This document shows, one piece after another, positions 6,804 through 14,747 of a stretch of DNA of 17,793 nt. Numbering within the stretch: the stretch's first letter is position 1; each line of letters starts with the position of its first letter. Under the pieces are notes generated by a model. The model did not search any database and was not told where the DNA came from. It saw nothing but the letters and a program-made list of their open reading frames with translations. The position numbers and the translations under genes were made by a program. Origin of the DNA: CAZLPZ01 sp964561535 (GTDB taxonomy: Bacteria; Pseudomonadota; Alphaproteobacteria; Micavibrionales; Micavibrionaceae); the NCBI GenBank assembly GCA_964561535.1, contig CAZLPZ010000034.1:1-17793 (forward strand), read 5' to 3'.

Positions 6804-8903
6804 CCCAAAATCCCGCCTTTAACCCGCCGGCCGTTTTTGCTGGACCCTTTGTTTCGTCCCCTTCAAACCTTAACGGGCGTTGGACCAAAACTTGCGCCGT
6901 TACTCGAAAAATTAGTCGGTGGACCACGCGTTGCGGATATCTTATGGCATGCACCCATTGACCTAATCGACCGAACATATCATCCCAATTTACATTCAGC
7001 CCTTGCCGGAAAAATTGCAACGATCGATGTGGATATTATCGAACATCGCCCGCCCAAACGCAACGGAATTCCCTATCGCATCATCGCGGGAGACGGTGTG
7101 GGATATATCGATTTAATATTTTTTAAACCTCGTGGGAATTATTTAGAAACAACTTTCCCGCCCATGCAGCACGTGACCATCAGCGGTAAATTAGAACGGT
7201 ACGGTGGTAAGTGGCAGATGGCACATCCCGAAAAATTAACCGATGACATGATCAAAAAACCATTCGAACCTGTCTACCCTTTGGCCGCTGGAATTACAAA
7301 TCGGATGGTCACAAAAATAGTCGGAACGGCGATCACCACCCTGCCCGCTTTACCCGAATGGGGAGACGCGGCATTGATTTCACGCGAGAAATGGCCCACA
7401 CATTCCGAAGCGGTCCACGCGTTACATACCCCCCTACATGCCGATGACATCGGTCTTAATACCTTGAACCGTCGACGACTTGCTTATGATGAACTCTTGG
7501 CTAATCAACTGGCCATTGCTATTTTACGAGAACGTGAACGCGGGTTAAAAGGCCGCACGTTTAAAACCAACGGGCCGTTACGTGCACAAATTCTGGCCGC
7601 CCTGCCCTATCGCTTTACCCATGCCCAGGAATGCGCCATTGCCGATATCGATAACGATATGCGCGAACCACGTCGCATGATGCGGCTACTTCAAGGCGAT
7701 GTTGGATCCGGAAAAACGATCGTTGCCTTGATAACCTTATTGAATGCCGTATCATCTGGCGCACAAGGTGCGATTATGGCCCCCACCGAAATCTTGGCCC
7801 AGCAACATGCCGCAACATTGATGCCACTGTGTGATCAATTGGGTATCAACGCGACGATTTTAACGGGACGACATAAGGGGCGCGAACGTACAGATATTTT
7901 GGCAAATATTGCAAATGGATCGGCACAGATTATTATTGGCACACATGCGCTCTTTCAAGATGACGTTATTTTCCATGATCTTGGTGTTGCCGTCATTGAT
8001 GAACAGCATCGATTCGGTGTACATCAACGATTAGCCCTGTCACGTAAAGGGCTTGCCATAGATCTTTTAGTCATGACCGCGACACCCATTCCACGTACAT
8101 TAACACTAACAGCCTATGGTGATTTAGATGTCAGTAAATTGGACGAAAAGCCCCCCGGGCGCAAACCCATCGACACACGTCTGATCCCCATTCCCCGAAT
8201 GTTAGAATTGATTGACGGTATCGCCAAACAACTTAACCATGGGGTCCAAGCCTATTGGGTATGTCCCTTGGTCGAGGAATCAGAAATCTTGGACCTATCC
8301 GCGGCCGAAGATCGATATGAGATGCTCGCTGAAAAATTTGGGCCCGTGGTCGGATTAATTCATGGTCGTATGACCCCCCTTCAAAAAGATGCCGTAATGC
8401 AGTCCTTTGCAAGAGGCGATATTAAGATTTTAGTGGCAACAACCGTCATCGAAGTAGGTGTCAACGTACCTGCAGCCACCGTCATAATTATCGAACATGC
8501 TGAACGATTTGGGTTAGCCCAATTACATCAACTTCGCGGACGTGTGGGTCGAGGATCGATGGAATCGTATTGTTTTTTATTATTCAAGCCCGATTGTGGG
8601 AAAATCGCACGCGACCGATTAAAAACAATGCGCGACACGCAAGACGGATTTATTATCGCCGAACGTGATTTAACATTACGTGGTCCGGGTGATATTTTAG
8701 GGACACAGCAAAGCGGAATTCCAGAATTACGGCTTGCGGATCTTTCCGCACACACCGATATATTAGAATTTGCACGCGATGATGCGCGGGTCATTTTGAC
8801 CAAAGACCCCACCCTAACCACAACCGAACGCGGCGCAGCCTTACGACATTTGTTATATTTATTTGAACGCGACCAGGCGATTAAATTGCTTCAGGCAGGA
8901 TAA
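6789..8903 (+). CDS. recG: ATP-dependent DNA helicase RecG
   Basis: This 704-aa superfamily 2 helicase remodels stalled replication forks and branch-migrates Holliday junctions. The N-terminal wedge/OB region (about 20-165) includes LTGVGPKLAPLLEKL and ILWHAPIDLIDR. The helicase core shows Walker A GDVGSGKT (303-310), APTEILA (331-337), DEQH box (404-407), TATPIPRTL (430-438), and the C-terminal EVGVNVP (555-561) and QLRGRVGRG (581-589). The reading frame is open further upstream, through sdhE. I chose the ATG at 6789 because the protein then begins just before the conserved wedge domain and has the usual length. No ribosome-binding site precedes it. Confidence 0.95.
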   Translation: MPEVQPKIPPLTRRPFLLDPLFRPLQTLTGVGPKLAPLLEKLVGGPRVADILWHAPIDLIDRTYHPNLHSALAGKIATIDVDIIEHRPPKRNGIPYRIIAGDGVGYIDLIFFKPRGNYLETTFPPMQHVTISGKLERYGGKWQMAHPEKLTDDMIKKPFEPVYPLAAGITNRMVTKIVGTAITTLPALPEWGDAALISREKWPTHSEAVHALHTPLHADDIGLNTLNRRRLAYDELLANQLAIAILRERERGLKGRTFKTNGPLRAQILAALPYRFTHAQECAIADIDNDMREPRRMMRLLQGDVGSGKTIVALITLLNAVSSGAQGAIMAPTEILAQQHAATLMPLCDQLGINATILTGRHKGRERTDILANIANGSAQIIIGTHALFQDDVIFHDLGVAVIDEQHRFGVHQRLALSRKGLAIDLLVMTATPIPRTLTLTAYGDLDVSKLDEKPPGRKPIDTRLIPIPRMLELIDGIAKQLNHGVQAYWVCPLVEESEILDLSAAEDRYEMLAEKFGPVVGLIHGRMTPLQKDAVMQSFARGDIKILVATTVIEVGVNVPAATVIIIEHAERFGLAQLHQLRGRVGRGSMESYCFLLFKPDCGKIARDRLKTMRDTQDGFIIAERDLTLRGPGDILGTQQSGIPELRLADLSAHTDILEFARDDARVILTKDPTLTTTERGAALRHLLYLFERDQAIKLLQAG

Positions 8904-8947
8904 AATGAAATATCGCCACAGCATAGGCCGTGGGCTCGTGACATATA

Positions 8948-9625
8948 TTACGAGATTCCAACCTTTTCCGGGATGATACTGGCTTCTACAACCCGTCGGT
9001 CAGGTGGCGTGATAATCCCCCCAGAAATAACCATTTTTAACGCATCATCGACCGGCATATCCAAATACACGACACGTTCCTTGGGCACAAAAATCAAATA
9101 TCCCGACGTAGGATTTGGAGTCGTCGGCACAAACACGTTCATCACCGTATCGGTCGTCCGCGCCTGAATCTCACCTTGGGTTGTCCCCGTCACAAACCCG
9201 ATTGCCCATGAATTTTCCATCGGGAATTCAACCAAAACGGCCTCCCGAAATGCGCGGGCTTGTTTCCCCATCACCATTTCAAAAACCTGTTTAAAACCAC
9301 TGTAAATCGTGCGCACAACAGGCATCCGTTCGACAATCGATTCAGACAATCCAATCAATAGTCTCCCCATAAAATTGGTTGCAAACCACCCAATAATTAC
9401 AAAAAAAGAAATTCCAATAACCAATCCAAAACCCGGAATTCCCCCTTCTGGATACAGCCCAGATGGCAACAGCCCCGCGACACGACGATCAACAAAATCT
9501 AAAAACAAAATTGTCACATAAAACGTCAGCACAACAGGGGCAGATACCAAAATGCCGGTTAAAAAATAATTACGCAGGCGATGTGACCAACTGATGACAG
9601 GGACGGAATCGGAGATTTGATTCAT
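8948..9625 (-). CDS. DUF502-family inner-membrane protein
   Basis: This 225-aa protein matches the DUF502 family of unknown function. Two membrane segments are visible, at about 21-43 and 66-88. They are followed by a soluble part with family-typical stretches RMPVVRTIYSGFKQVFE (about 99-115) and FVPTTPNPTSGYLIFVP. An AGGA ribosome-binding site lies 10 nt before the ATG. DUF502 genes are frequently found beside recG in alphaproteobacteria, as here where the two converge with 44 nt between them. A role in envelope function is only a guess from location. Confidence 0.88.
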   Translation of the reverse strand: MNQISDSVPVISWSHRLRNYFLTGILVSAPVVLTFYVTILFLDFVDRRVAGLLPSGLYPEGGIPGFGLVIGISFFVIIGWFATNFMGRLLIGLSESIVERMPVVRTIYSGFKQVFEMVMGKQARAFREAVLVEFPMENSWAIGFVTGTTQGEIQARTTDTVMNVFVPTTPNPTSGYLIFVPKERVVYLDMPVDDALKMVISGGIITPPDRRVVEASIIPEKVGIS

Positions 9626-9646
9626 GTTATAATTTCCTCATTTATA

Positions 9647-9674
9647 GTTATAATAAATTTTATGCCCAGCACAA
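9647..9674 (-). promoter_or_regulatory. Candidate promoter of the DUF502 gene
   Basis: On the minus strand TTGTGC (9674-9669) and TATAAC (9652-9647) are 16 nt apart. The predicted start gives a leader of about 15 nt. It lies between the cca stop codon and this gene, so the gene need not depend on read-through from the cca operon. Confidence 0.4.
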
Positions 9675-9709
9675 TCCGGGACCTCGATGTTACAGAATTT
9701 TTGTAATAC

Positions 9710-10909
9710 TTATTTAAATCCATTTTGAATCCATATCTCTTCAAGCTCTTTTAATCTTGCCCCCAAATCTGGCCCCGGAATTGCCCCTTGTCTTATCAAA
9801 TCTGTACCCGTTACAGGAAAATGAGGAACACCCCAATCTTTTAGCCCTTTAATCCGAGCCGCAAATTTTTTAGCGTCCGCGCCTGGATCGAATTTTTGTT
9901 CAGCCATATCCAGAAATAATCGTTGCGCAACACAGTCATATCCATACCGATAAATATCCCGCCGCAATGTTTCCTCTGATAAATTAGGTTCAAGAACAAT
10001 ACGTTCGAGATTCGTTATAAAAGCGGTCTGAACTTTGGATAACCGTAAAATAGATCGCGAGTCGTACCCATCGAGTATAAAAAATAATCGCGCCAAAACA
10101 TCATAAGTTTCGGCCTGATTTTGAAACCTCACCAACCGTTCAAACCCCACCATATCCACCTGCGCGGGGAGTACGTGATTGATCACACCTGTTCGTACCG
10201 CAGTACGTAAGGTCGGAACCGGATCAGCCGCGCCGAGCCATTTCATCAATTCTGATGTTACGCGTTCACATGATAGCGTATGAATTTTTGACGCGAGGGC
10301 GGTACAAGCCGCAACACCGCTCTGGTCCATCTCACCCACTCCATACAACGCATGAAATCGAAAAAAACGGAGGGTCCTTAAATAATCTTCGTGAATACGC
10401 GCAAGAGGATCACCCACAAATTTTATAATTCCGGCACGCGCATCCGCAACCCCTGATCCCAGCGGATCATAGACACGGCCTTTTATATCGGCATACAACG
10501 CGTTCAAAGTAAAATCACGCCGCGCGGCATCGATTGCCCAATCATCGGTAAATGATACAGTTGCATGCCGTCCATCCGTTGCCACATCTGACCGCAATGT
10601 CGTTACCTCAAACCCACATCCTTCACAAATAACCGTTACGGTACCGTGATCTATCCCTGTCGGAATTGCCCGCAACCCCGCGGCCACAACCCGTGCGATA
10701 ACATCATTCGGCTCTAATTGGGTCGCCAAATCATAATCCGTAACAGACCTGCCCAACAAGGCGTTGCGAACACACCCCCCCACCAAACGCGTCCGATCCG
10801 GGGTTTCAGGGCCGTCATTCAACACCTCCATGACGCGACGTAAAGCATCACCGACACGAAATTGTGCGGAATCCAAAATAGTTAATTCAAAAGGAAGAAT
10901 ACGACCCAT
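9710..10909 (-). CDS. cca: tRNA nucleotidyltransferase (CCA-adding enzyme / poly(A) polymerase family)
   Basis: This 399-aa class II nucleotidyltransferase would add or repair the 3' CCA of tRNAs. The head domain has RLVGGCVRN (41-49), the metal-binding pair Asp58/Asp60 in DYD, RRDFTLNALY (130-139) and the conserved GDPLARIHEDYLRTLRFFRF (167-186). The C-terminal half is the helical neck and body. The length fits the alphaproteobacterial form. No HD domain is evident. It starts 9 nt after the kinase-like gene and so probably belongs to the response-regulator operon. Poly(A) polymerase activity is the main alternative, as the two cannot be separated securely by sequence alone. Confidence 0.9.
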   Translation of the reverse strand: MGRILPFELTILDSAQFRVGDALRRVMEVLNDGPETPDRTRLVGGCVRNALLGRSVTDYDLATQLEPNDVIARVVAAGLRAIPTGIDHGTVTVICEGCGFEVTTLRSDVATDGRHATVSFTDDWAIDAARRDFTLNALYADIKGRVYDPLGSGVADARAGIIKFVGDPLARIHEDYLRTLRFFRFHALYGVGEMDQSGVAACTALASKIHTLSCERVTSELMKWLGAADPVPTLRTAVRTGVINHVLPAQVDMVGFERLVRFQNQAETYDVLARLFFILDGYDSRSILRLSKVQTAFITNLERIVLEPNLSEETLRRDIYRYGYDCVAQRLFLDMAEQKFDPGADAKKFAARIKGLKDWGVPHFPVTGTDLIRQGAIPGPDLGARLKELEEIWIQNGFK

Positions 10910-10918
10910 AAACCCGTA

Positions 10919-11584
10919 TCATACGGCGGCACAGGGCCAATGCAAGGAAAAACCAAATTCCGACGATTCGGAGACGCCTTGTTGAACCCGTGCTCCAAAT
11001 GCGGTCAAAATATCATCAAAAAATGGCTTTTCCCAGGCCAATGGGTTCACTGTCCCAACTGTTTTAAGAACTAGAACCATTTCATGGCCAGAAGACCGAG
11101 AATCAACCACTTGAAAAAAAACGGGTTCCATTGAACTGCCCAACACATGCGCCGCCACTTGATAGAGAAGATAGGTTAAGACACCAATTTCTCCCGCCAT
11201 CATCACATCCTCAAAATCAGTGACCACAAATCGATCCGTTTGATCTCCCAACATTTTCTGAACAAGGGATAACACAGATATTAAAGATGTTTTCCCCTTT
11301 CCAGATAAATGTTTTGGCACCGCATGGCGGAGTACATCAACATAAGAACGCGCCATTAAGGCCGCACGGCGCATTTTATCCAATTTCTCCCGGACCTTTT
11401 GATCGGTGACATCTTCAATTAACATTTCGGAAAAAACTTCTATCGCGCCCAAGGCATTATTCAAATCATGCGCCAAATGATGGGCCATCGCTCGCTCAAT
11501 TTGTCCGGTTGCAACAATCAAAGCAGATGATTGATCCAAAAGTTCAAGGCCGGAAACAGGGTTTAACGCCCCACGTTCATTCAT
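10919..11584 (-). CDS. Histidine-kinase-like protein with H-box but no clear ATPase (phosphotransferase candidate)
   Basis: Residues 34-90 look like the dimerisation/phosphotransfer part of a histidine kinase, with AHDLNNALGAI (38-48) carrying the candidate phospho-His39. Residues 100-221 have the length of a small ATPase-like domain, but I see no recognisable N, G1 or G2 boxes. This arrangement (DHp plus degenerate ATPase fold, about 220 aa) recalls phosphotransferases such as ChpT, though the H-box is kinase-like rather than ChpT-like. There is no membrane segment or sensor domain. It overlaps the response-regulator gene by 8 nt, so the two are co-translated and probably work together. It could pass phosphate to that regulator, or act as its phosphatase. 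Confidence 0.65.
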   Translation of the reverse strand: MNERGALNPVSGLELLDQSSALIVATGQIERAMAHHLAHDLNNALGAIEVFSEMLIEDVTDQKVREKLDKMRRAALMARSYVDVLRHAVPKHLSGKGKTSLISVLSLVQKMLGDQTDRFVVTDFEDVMMAGEIGVLTYLLYQVAAHVLGSSMEPVFFQVVDSRSSGHEMVLVLKTVGTVNPLAWEKPFFDDILTAFGARVQQGVSESSEFGFSLHWPCAAV

Positions 11585-12290
11585 GATTTAATAAGCCCAA
11601 TTGGCGGCATTTAACAACCGCATCCGTCCGATTCCGCGCACCAATTTTATCAAATGCATTCCGCAAATGTAATTTTACAGTCACCTCTTTGATATTCATA
11701 CGATCGGCAAGTTCAGCATTCGTCAATCCTTCGCACAAATACATCAAAACTTCACGTTCACGTACTGTAAGTTCAGCGAGTAAAGCTTCGGCCCGTTCTT
11801 CAATTGCCTTGGCATTCGGTTTAAAAAAAAGTTTTTCCCCCTTGTGCGACGGCATTAAGTCTTGCCCCGCCGGATCATTCGGAACAAAGCGTTCCCCTGA
11901 TAAAACGCGTCTCACCCCATCAACCAAAGTACGACCTGATAAGGTTTTTGGAAAATAGCCCCACAACCCTACGTCAATAGCTTGACGGGTTTTTTGTTGG
12001 TCGATCACACCAGACATCAAGACAAATCGTGTTTCAGGATATTGTGTAACCAAATTTTTAAAATCATCAATCCCGATCACACCGGGCATATGCCAATCAA
12101 TCATGGCCATTTGAAACAAAGGTCCACCTTTTAATTGATTCTGAACTTCATGCAAATCCGCAACGGATACAATCTCGATTGTCGGTTCCGCACGTAAAAT
12201 ATAAGTCGATAAAGCATCACGGAACAACGTATGATCATCGGCCAACAAAAGACGAACAGAATTTAAGGATCGGGGCGACTCAATATTCAT
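11577..12290 (-). CDS. LuxR/NarL-type response regulator
   Basis: This 237-aa protein has a receiver domain (about 12-130) and a LuxR-type helix-turn-helix (about 173-237). Receiver residues are present: acidic pair Asp18/Asp19, phospho-acceptor Asp65 in MIDWHMPG, Ser93 and Lys115. The DNA-binding part shows LTVREREVLMYLCEGLTNAELA (begins at 174) and VKLHLRNAFDKIGARNR. It should therefore respond to phosphorylation. The downstream kinase-like gene overlaps it by 8 nt. A palindrome immediately upstream of its -10 box suggests regulated, perhaps auto-regulated, expression. Target genes cannot be inferred. Confidence 0.92.
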   Translation of the reverse strand: MNIESPRSLNSVRLLLADDHTLFRDALSTYILRAEPTIEIVSVADLHEVQNQLKGGPLFQMAMIDWHMPGVIGIDDFKNLVTQYPETRFVLMSGVIDQQKTRQAIDVGLWGYFPKTLSGRTLVDGVRRVLSGERFVPNDPAGQDLMPSHKGEKLFFKPNAKAIEERAEALLAELTVREREVLMYLCEGLTNAELADRMNIKEVTVKLHLRNAFDKIGARNRTDAVVKCRQLGLLNHE

Positions 12291-12297
12291 GATTAAA

Positions 12298-12303
12298 TCT
12301 ATA
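12298..12303 (-). promoter_or_regulatory. -10 box of the response-regulator gene
   Basis: TATAGA on the minus strand lies 7 nt before the ATG at 12290, again suggesting a leaderless or near-leaderless message. No strong -35 is visible. Confidence 0.35.
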
Positions 12304-12317
12304 CTTGATTAGTCAAG
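12304..12317. promoter_or_regulatory. Palindrome next to the response-regulator -10 box (possible operator)
   Basis: CTTGA and TCAAG form a perfect inverted repeat around TTAG. It abuts the -10 box at 12298-12303 and so would lie in the promoter spacer, a common position for a repressor or auto-regulator site. The binding protein is unknown. Confidence 0.4.
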
Positions 12318-12343
12318 AAAACCAGAAAGATCAGAAACTTTGC

Positions 12344-12359
12344 ATACATACTGATGTAT
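12344..12359. other. Inverted repeat in the spacer between slt and the response-regulator gene
   Basis: ATACAT and ATGTAT form a perfect 6-bp inverted repeat around ACTG. On the plus strand a run of six T follows, like a terminator, but no plus-strand gene ends here. It may be a second operator upstream of the regulator or a stem at the 3' end of the transglycosylase message. Confidence 0.35.
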
Positions 12360-12373
12360 TTTTTAAAAGAATG

Positions 12374-14371
12374 TTATAAATGTAACGGATCTTGTCCAGA
12401 GGATCCCCCCTGCCCCGTGTCCCCTATCTTTTTCCGATAAATCAATGTCCCCTCTAAAACACGCTGGACATAATTTCGTGTTTCGTAAACCGGAATAGAT
12501 TCAATCCAATCGACTAAAGAAATTTTTCCAGTACGGGGATCTCCATTTTTTTCAATCCATTCATGAACACGCCGCGGCCCTGCATTATAGGCTGCGGCCG
12601 CTAATGCATATGAGCCAAACCGACCGACCAACTGACCCAAATAGGCACTTCCCAATCGAATATTATGATGGGGATCATCCGTCAATTTCCCTTCGGAATG
12701 CCGCGCCTTTTCCGACCGCGCCACTTCACGCGCCGTTGCGGGCATTAATTGCATCAATCCCAATGCCCCAGACCCCGACATCGCGTCTGAATCAAAACTG
12801 CTCTCTTGCCGAATGACCGCATATACAAACGCCGGCTCGACATCCCCTGTTCCCACACCATCCAACATCGGAAAAACATAATCTGAAAAATCAACACCAT
12901 CCGTTGCCGCTGACCGCGATATTTTTACAGCCACACTGGTCAATTTCAAATCAAGCGCCAGATCAACGGTCAATCGCATCAATCCCGGTTGCCCCGCATA
13001 CATATCGCCCAAACGGTTAACAAACATCCCCGCCCGCACCGTATCCCCCGCACCTGACATCATGCGCGCCAATCGAGGTAAATTATTTTCTTGAAACCGT
13101 ACACGATCATGATCGGTCGTCCCCGGCGGCACCATCAATCGCGCCTTTGGATCCGGTTCATTCCGATACGTCCCCCCCTGCAATAAACTTTCTGCTGCCA
13201 ATTGTCCGTAAAAATTCGCCTTATATACGGCAGCCGTCCGGGCCCACGCGACTGCGATATCCCCATACCCCAACCGCGCACTTGTTAAACTGGCATAATA
13301 CGCCGCGCGGGCGCGGGTATTCGGGGATAATGCCAATTTATATAATGCATCAAAATGCCGAAAGGCTCGGCCAGGTTGGTTCAAGGATCGAAAGGCAACA
13401 TATCCCGCAAACCATTCGGCTTGGGCACGCGCAACCCGATCTGTATAGTCAATCGCCGTTGCGGTCTTGTACGCATCCTCCCCCCTCCCTGCATTCATAT
13501 ATCGATAAATCAAAATTTGTTGTTCATTTGAGATCACGCGTTCAAGTTCAGCCGGAATTTTTTTCGGTAATATCTGGAATACCTCAAACATGGGGCCTGC
13601 ATCTTCAAATTCACGACGGCGCCATTTTATGCGATCAAACACCAACCCCGGATCCTTTTGCAACGATTGGGGAACACGCGCCAATTTATAATTGGCATCC
13701 GGCGCACGATCAGCAAGGGCAATGCGCGCGGCCACAAGTTCTGGATATCCTCGTCCCATTCGCGCAGCCAACCCCCGCGCATGTGAAAAATTTTCGGCCG
13801 TGATCATGCGGTTTATCCGTACCTTAATCGTATCAATCATCACCCGTCCCGGTAATTGATCGAGAATCATATCCTGTTCTGGTTCAGCCAATCCCGAATC
13901 GGTAAACCATGCATTTAATTTTCGATCGGCCTCGGGCGCCCGACCCAATGCATCCAGGGCACGCACATAGGCAATCATCCCCCGGGCCGATACCGGTTCG
14001 GCTTCGAAATACAGTCGCGCAAGCCGTGATGGGGACAAATGATCCGGCATCACTCGTTCGGCATTTGCACGAATCCGCCGCGTCATCGGCCAATCGGTGT
14101 GGACATTTAAAAAAATTTCATACCGCGAAAAATCTTGGTCCTCATCCTCGCGCGCGAGGTTCAACCATTCATATAAATCGGCGGTATCACGACCCGACCG
14201 TTCCGCAAGCGCCCGCGCCCCGGTCCATTGATCACGATCGATTAAATTCAGGATAGTACGCAGATTTTCGGTGTTTGGGGTGTTGTCAACGCGACCCTCG
14301 GCATGCACCAACCGCGCTGCCGAGACCACCATTATCACAGACAAAATAAGACAAAAAAGAGACCGAGTCAT
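12374..14371 (-). CDS. slt: Secreted soluble lytic murein transglycosylase (Slt70 type)
   Basis: This 665-aa periplasmic enzyme would cleave the glycan strand of peptidoglycan to give 1,6-anhydro-muropeptides. I chose the ATG at 14371 because it begins a clean signal peptide (MTRSLFCLILSVIMVVSAARLVHA, with cleavage after HA near residue 24). The frame is open to a TTG at 14416, but that start would put 15 residues before the signal. Residues about 30-500 form a helical superhelix. The catalytic SLT domain follows (about 505-640), with the acid Glu523 in RQESSFD, then GALGLMQLMPATA and AAAAYNAGP. Gene order gives no partner. The response-regulator gene begins 83 nt downstream. Confidence 0.9.
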   Translation of the reverse strand: MTRSLFCLILSVIMVVSAARLVHAEGRVDNTPNTENLRTILNLIDRDQWTGARALAERSGRDTADLYEWLNLAREDEDQDFSRYEIFLNVHTDWPMTRRIRANAERVMPDHLSPSRLARLYFEAEPVSARGMIAYVRALDALGRAPEADRKLNAWFTDSGLAEPEQDMILDQLPGRVMIDTIKVRINRMITAENFSHARGLAARMGRGYPELVAARIALADRAPDANYKLARVPQSLQKDPGLVFDRIKWRRREFEDAGPMFEVFQILPKKIPAELERVISNEQQILIYRYMNAGRGEDAYKTATAIDYTDRVARAQAEWFAGYVAFRSLNQPGRAFRHFDALYKLALSPNTRARAAYYASLTSARLGYGDIAVAWARTAAVYKANFYGQLAAESLLQGGTYRNEPDPKARLMVPPGTTDHDRVRFQENNLPRLARMMSGAGDTVRAGMFVNRLGDMYAGQPGLMRLTVDLALDLKLTSVAVKISRSAATDGVDFSDYVFPMLDGVGTGDVEPAFVYAVIRQESSFDSDAMSGSGALGLMQLMPATAREVARSEKARHSEGKLTDDPHHNIRLGSAYLGQLVGRFGSYALAAAAYNAGPRRVHEWIEKNGDPRTGKISLVDWIESIPVYETRNYVQRVLEGTLIYRKKIGDTGQGGSSGQDPLHL

Positions 14372-14747
14372 AGAAAATACTGTGACCGATCCTGCGCGCC
14401 TGGGCAAGAGGAACAAAGATAAAAAATTCCGACGGAGCCACTGTCTTTGTAAGGGAGGAAATGCGGTAAGAGGCGATATAAGAAACAGAATCCTAAAAGG
14501 CAGTCTTAATTATTCTTACTAAATCCCATAGTTACCAATCAAAGTCATCGTAGCCAGACATAATACCGGAGTGTCTTCATGTGACCCAATTGTCGCTACC
14601 ACTCTATCCCACGACTGACGTAGGCGACCCCTTTATTCCTCAAGTGACGAGACAGTATCCTCAGGCCAAAAAGATCTCTGCATGTTCGCTTACTCCTTCG
14701 TTCGTATCAAAAAGCCCCCGGATTCTCATCCGAGGGCTTTGTTTCTC
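14372..14747. other. 376-nt spacer upstream of slt without a supported gene
   Basis: No tRNA, rRNA or recognised small RNA is visible here, and no ORF has convincing coding character. A hairpin with an 8-bp stem and a single bulge lies at 14592-14628 (GTCGCTAC/GTAGGCGAC). A weak minus-strand promoter candidate, TTGATT-18-TAAGAA, lies at 14542-14513 and could drive slt with a long leader of about 135 nt. The end next to pnp is the pnp terminator at 14711-14740. The stretch could hold an unrecognised small RNA or a long slt leader. Confidence 0.4.
14711..14740 (-). terminator. Intrinsic terminator of pnp
   Basis: On the minus strand AAAGCCCTCGG pairs with CCGGGGGCTTT over 11 positions with a single G-U pair and an 8-nt loop. 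The stem runs into five T residues. It lies 7 nt after the pnp stop codon. Confidence 0.85.

Noticed and set aside
9690..9706. TTACA/TGTAA inverted repeat after cca as a terminator
   Set aside because: The stem has only five AT-rich pairs and no T-run follows in the cca direction.
14539..14568. Minus-strand nine-codon frame reading MSGYDDFDW followed by a stop
   Set aside because: It is too short to support and has only a poor ribosome-binding site; chance is the simplest explanation.
14417..14710. Possible tRNA or tmRNA because of a GTGGTAG-like stretch and hairpin
   Set aside because: No acceptor stem, T-loop (GTTCGAAT-like) or tag-peptide sequence could be found.
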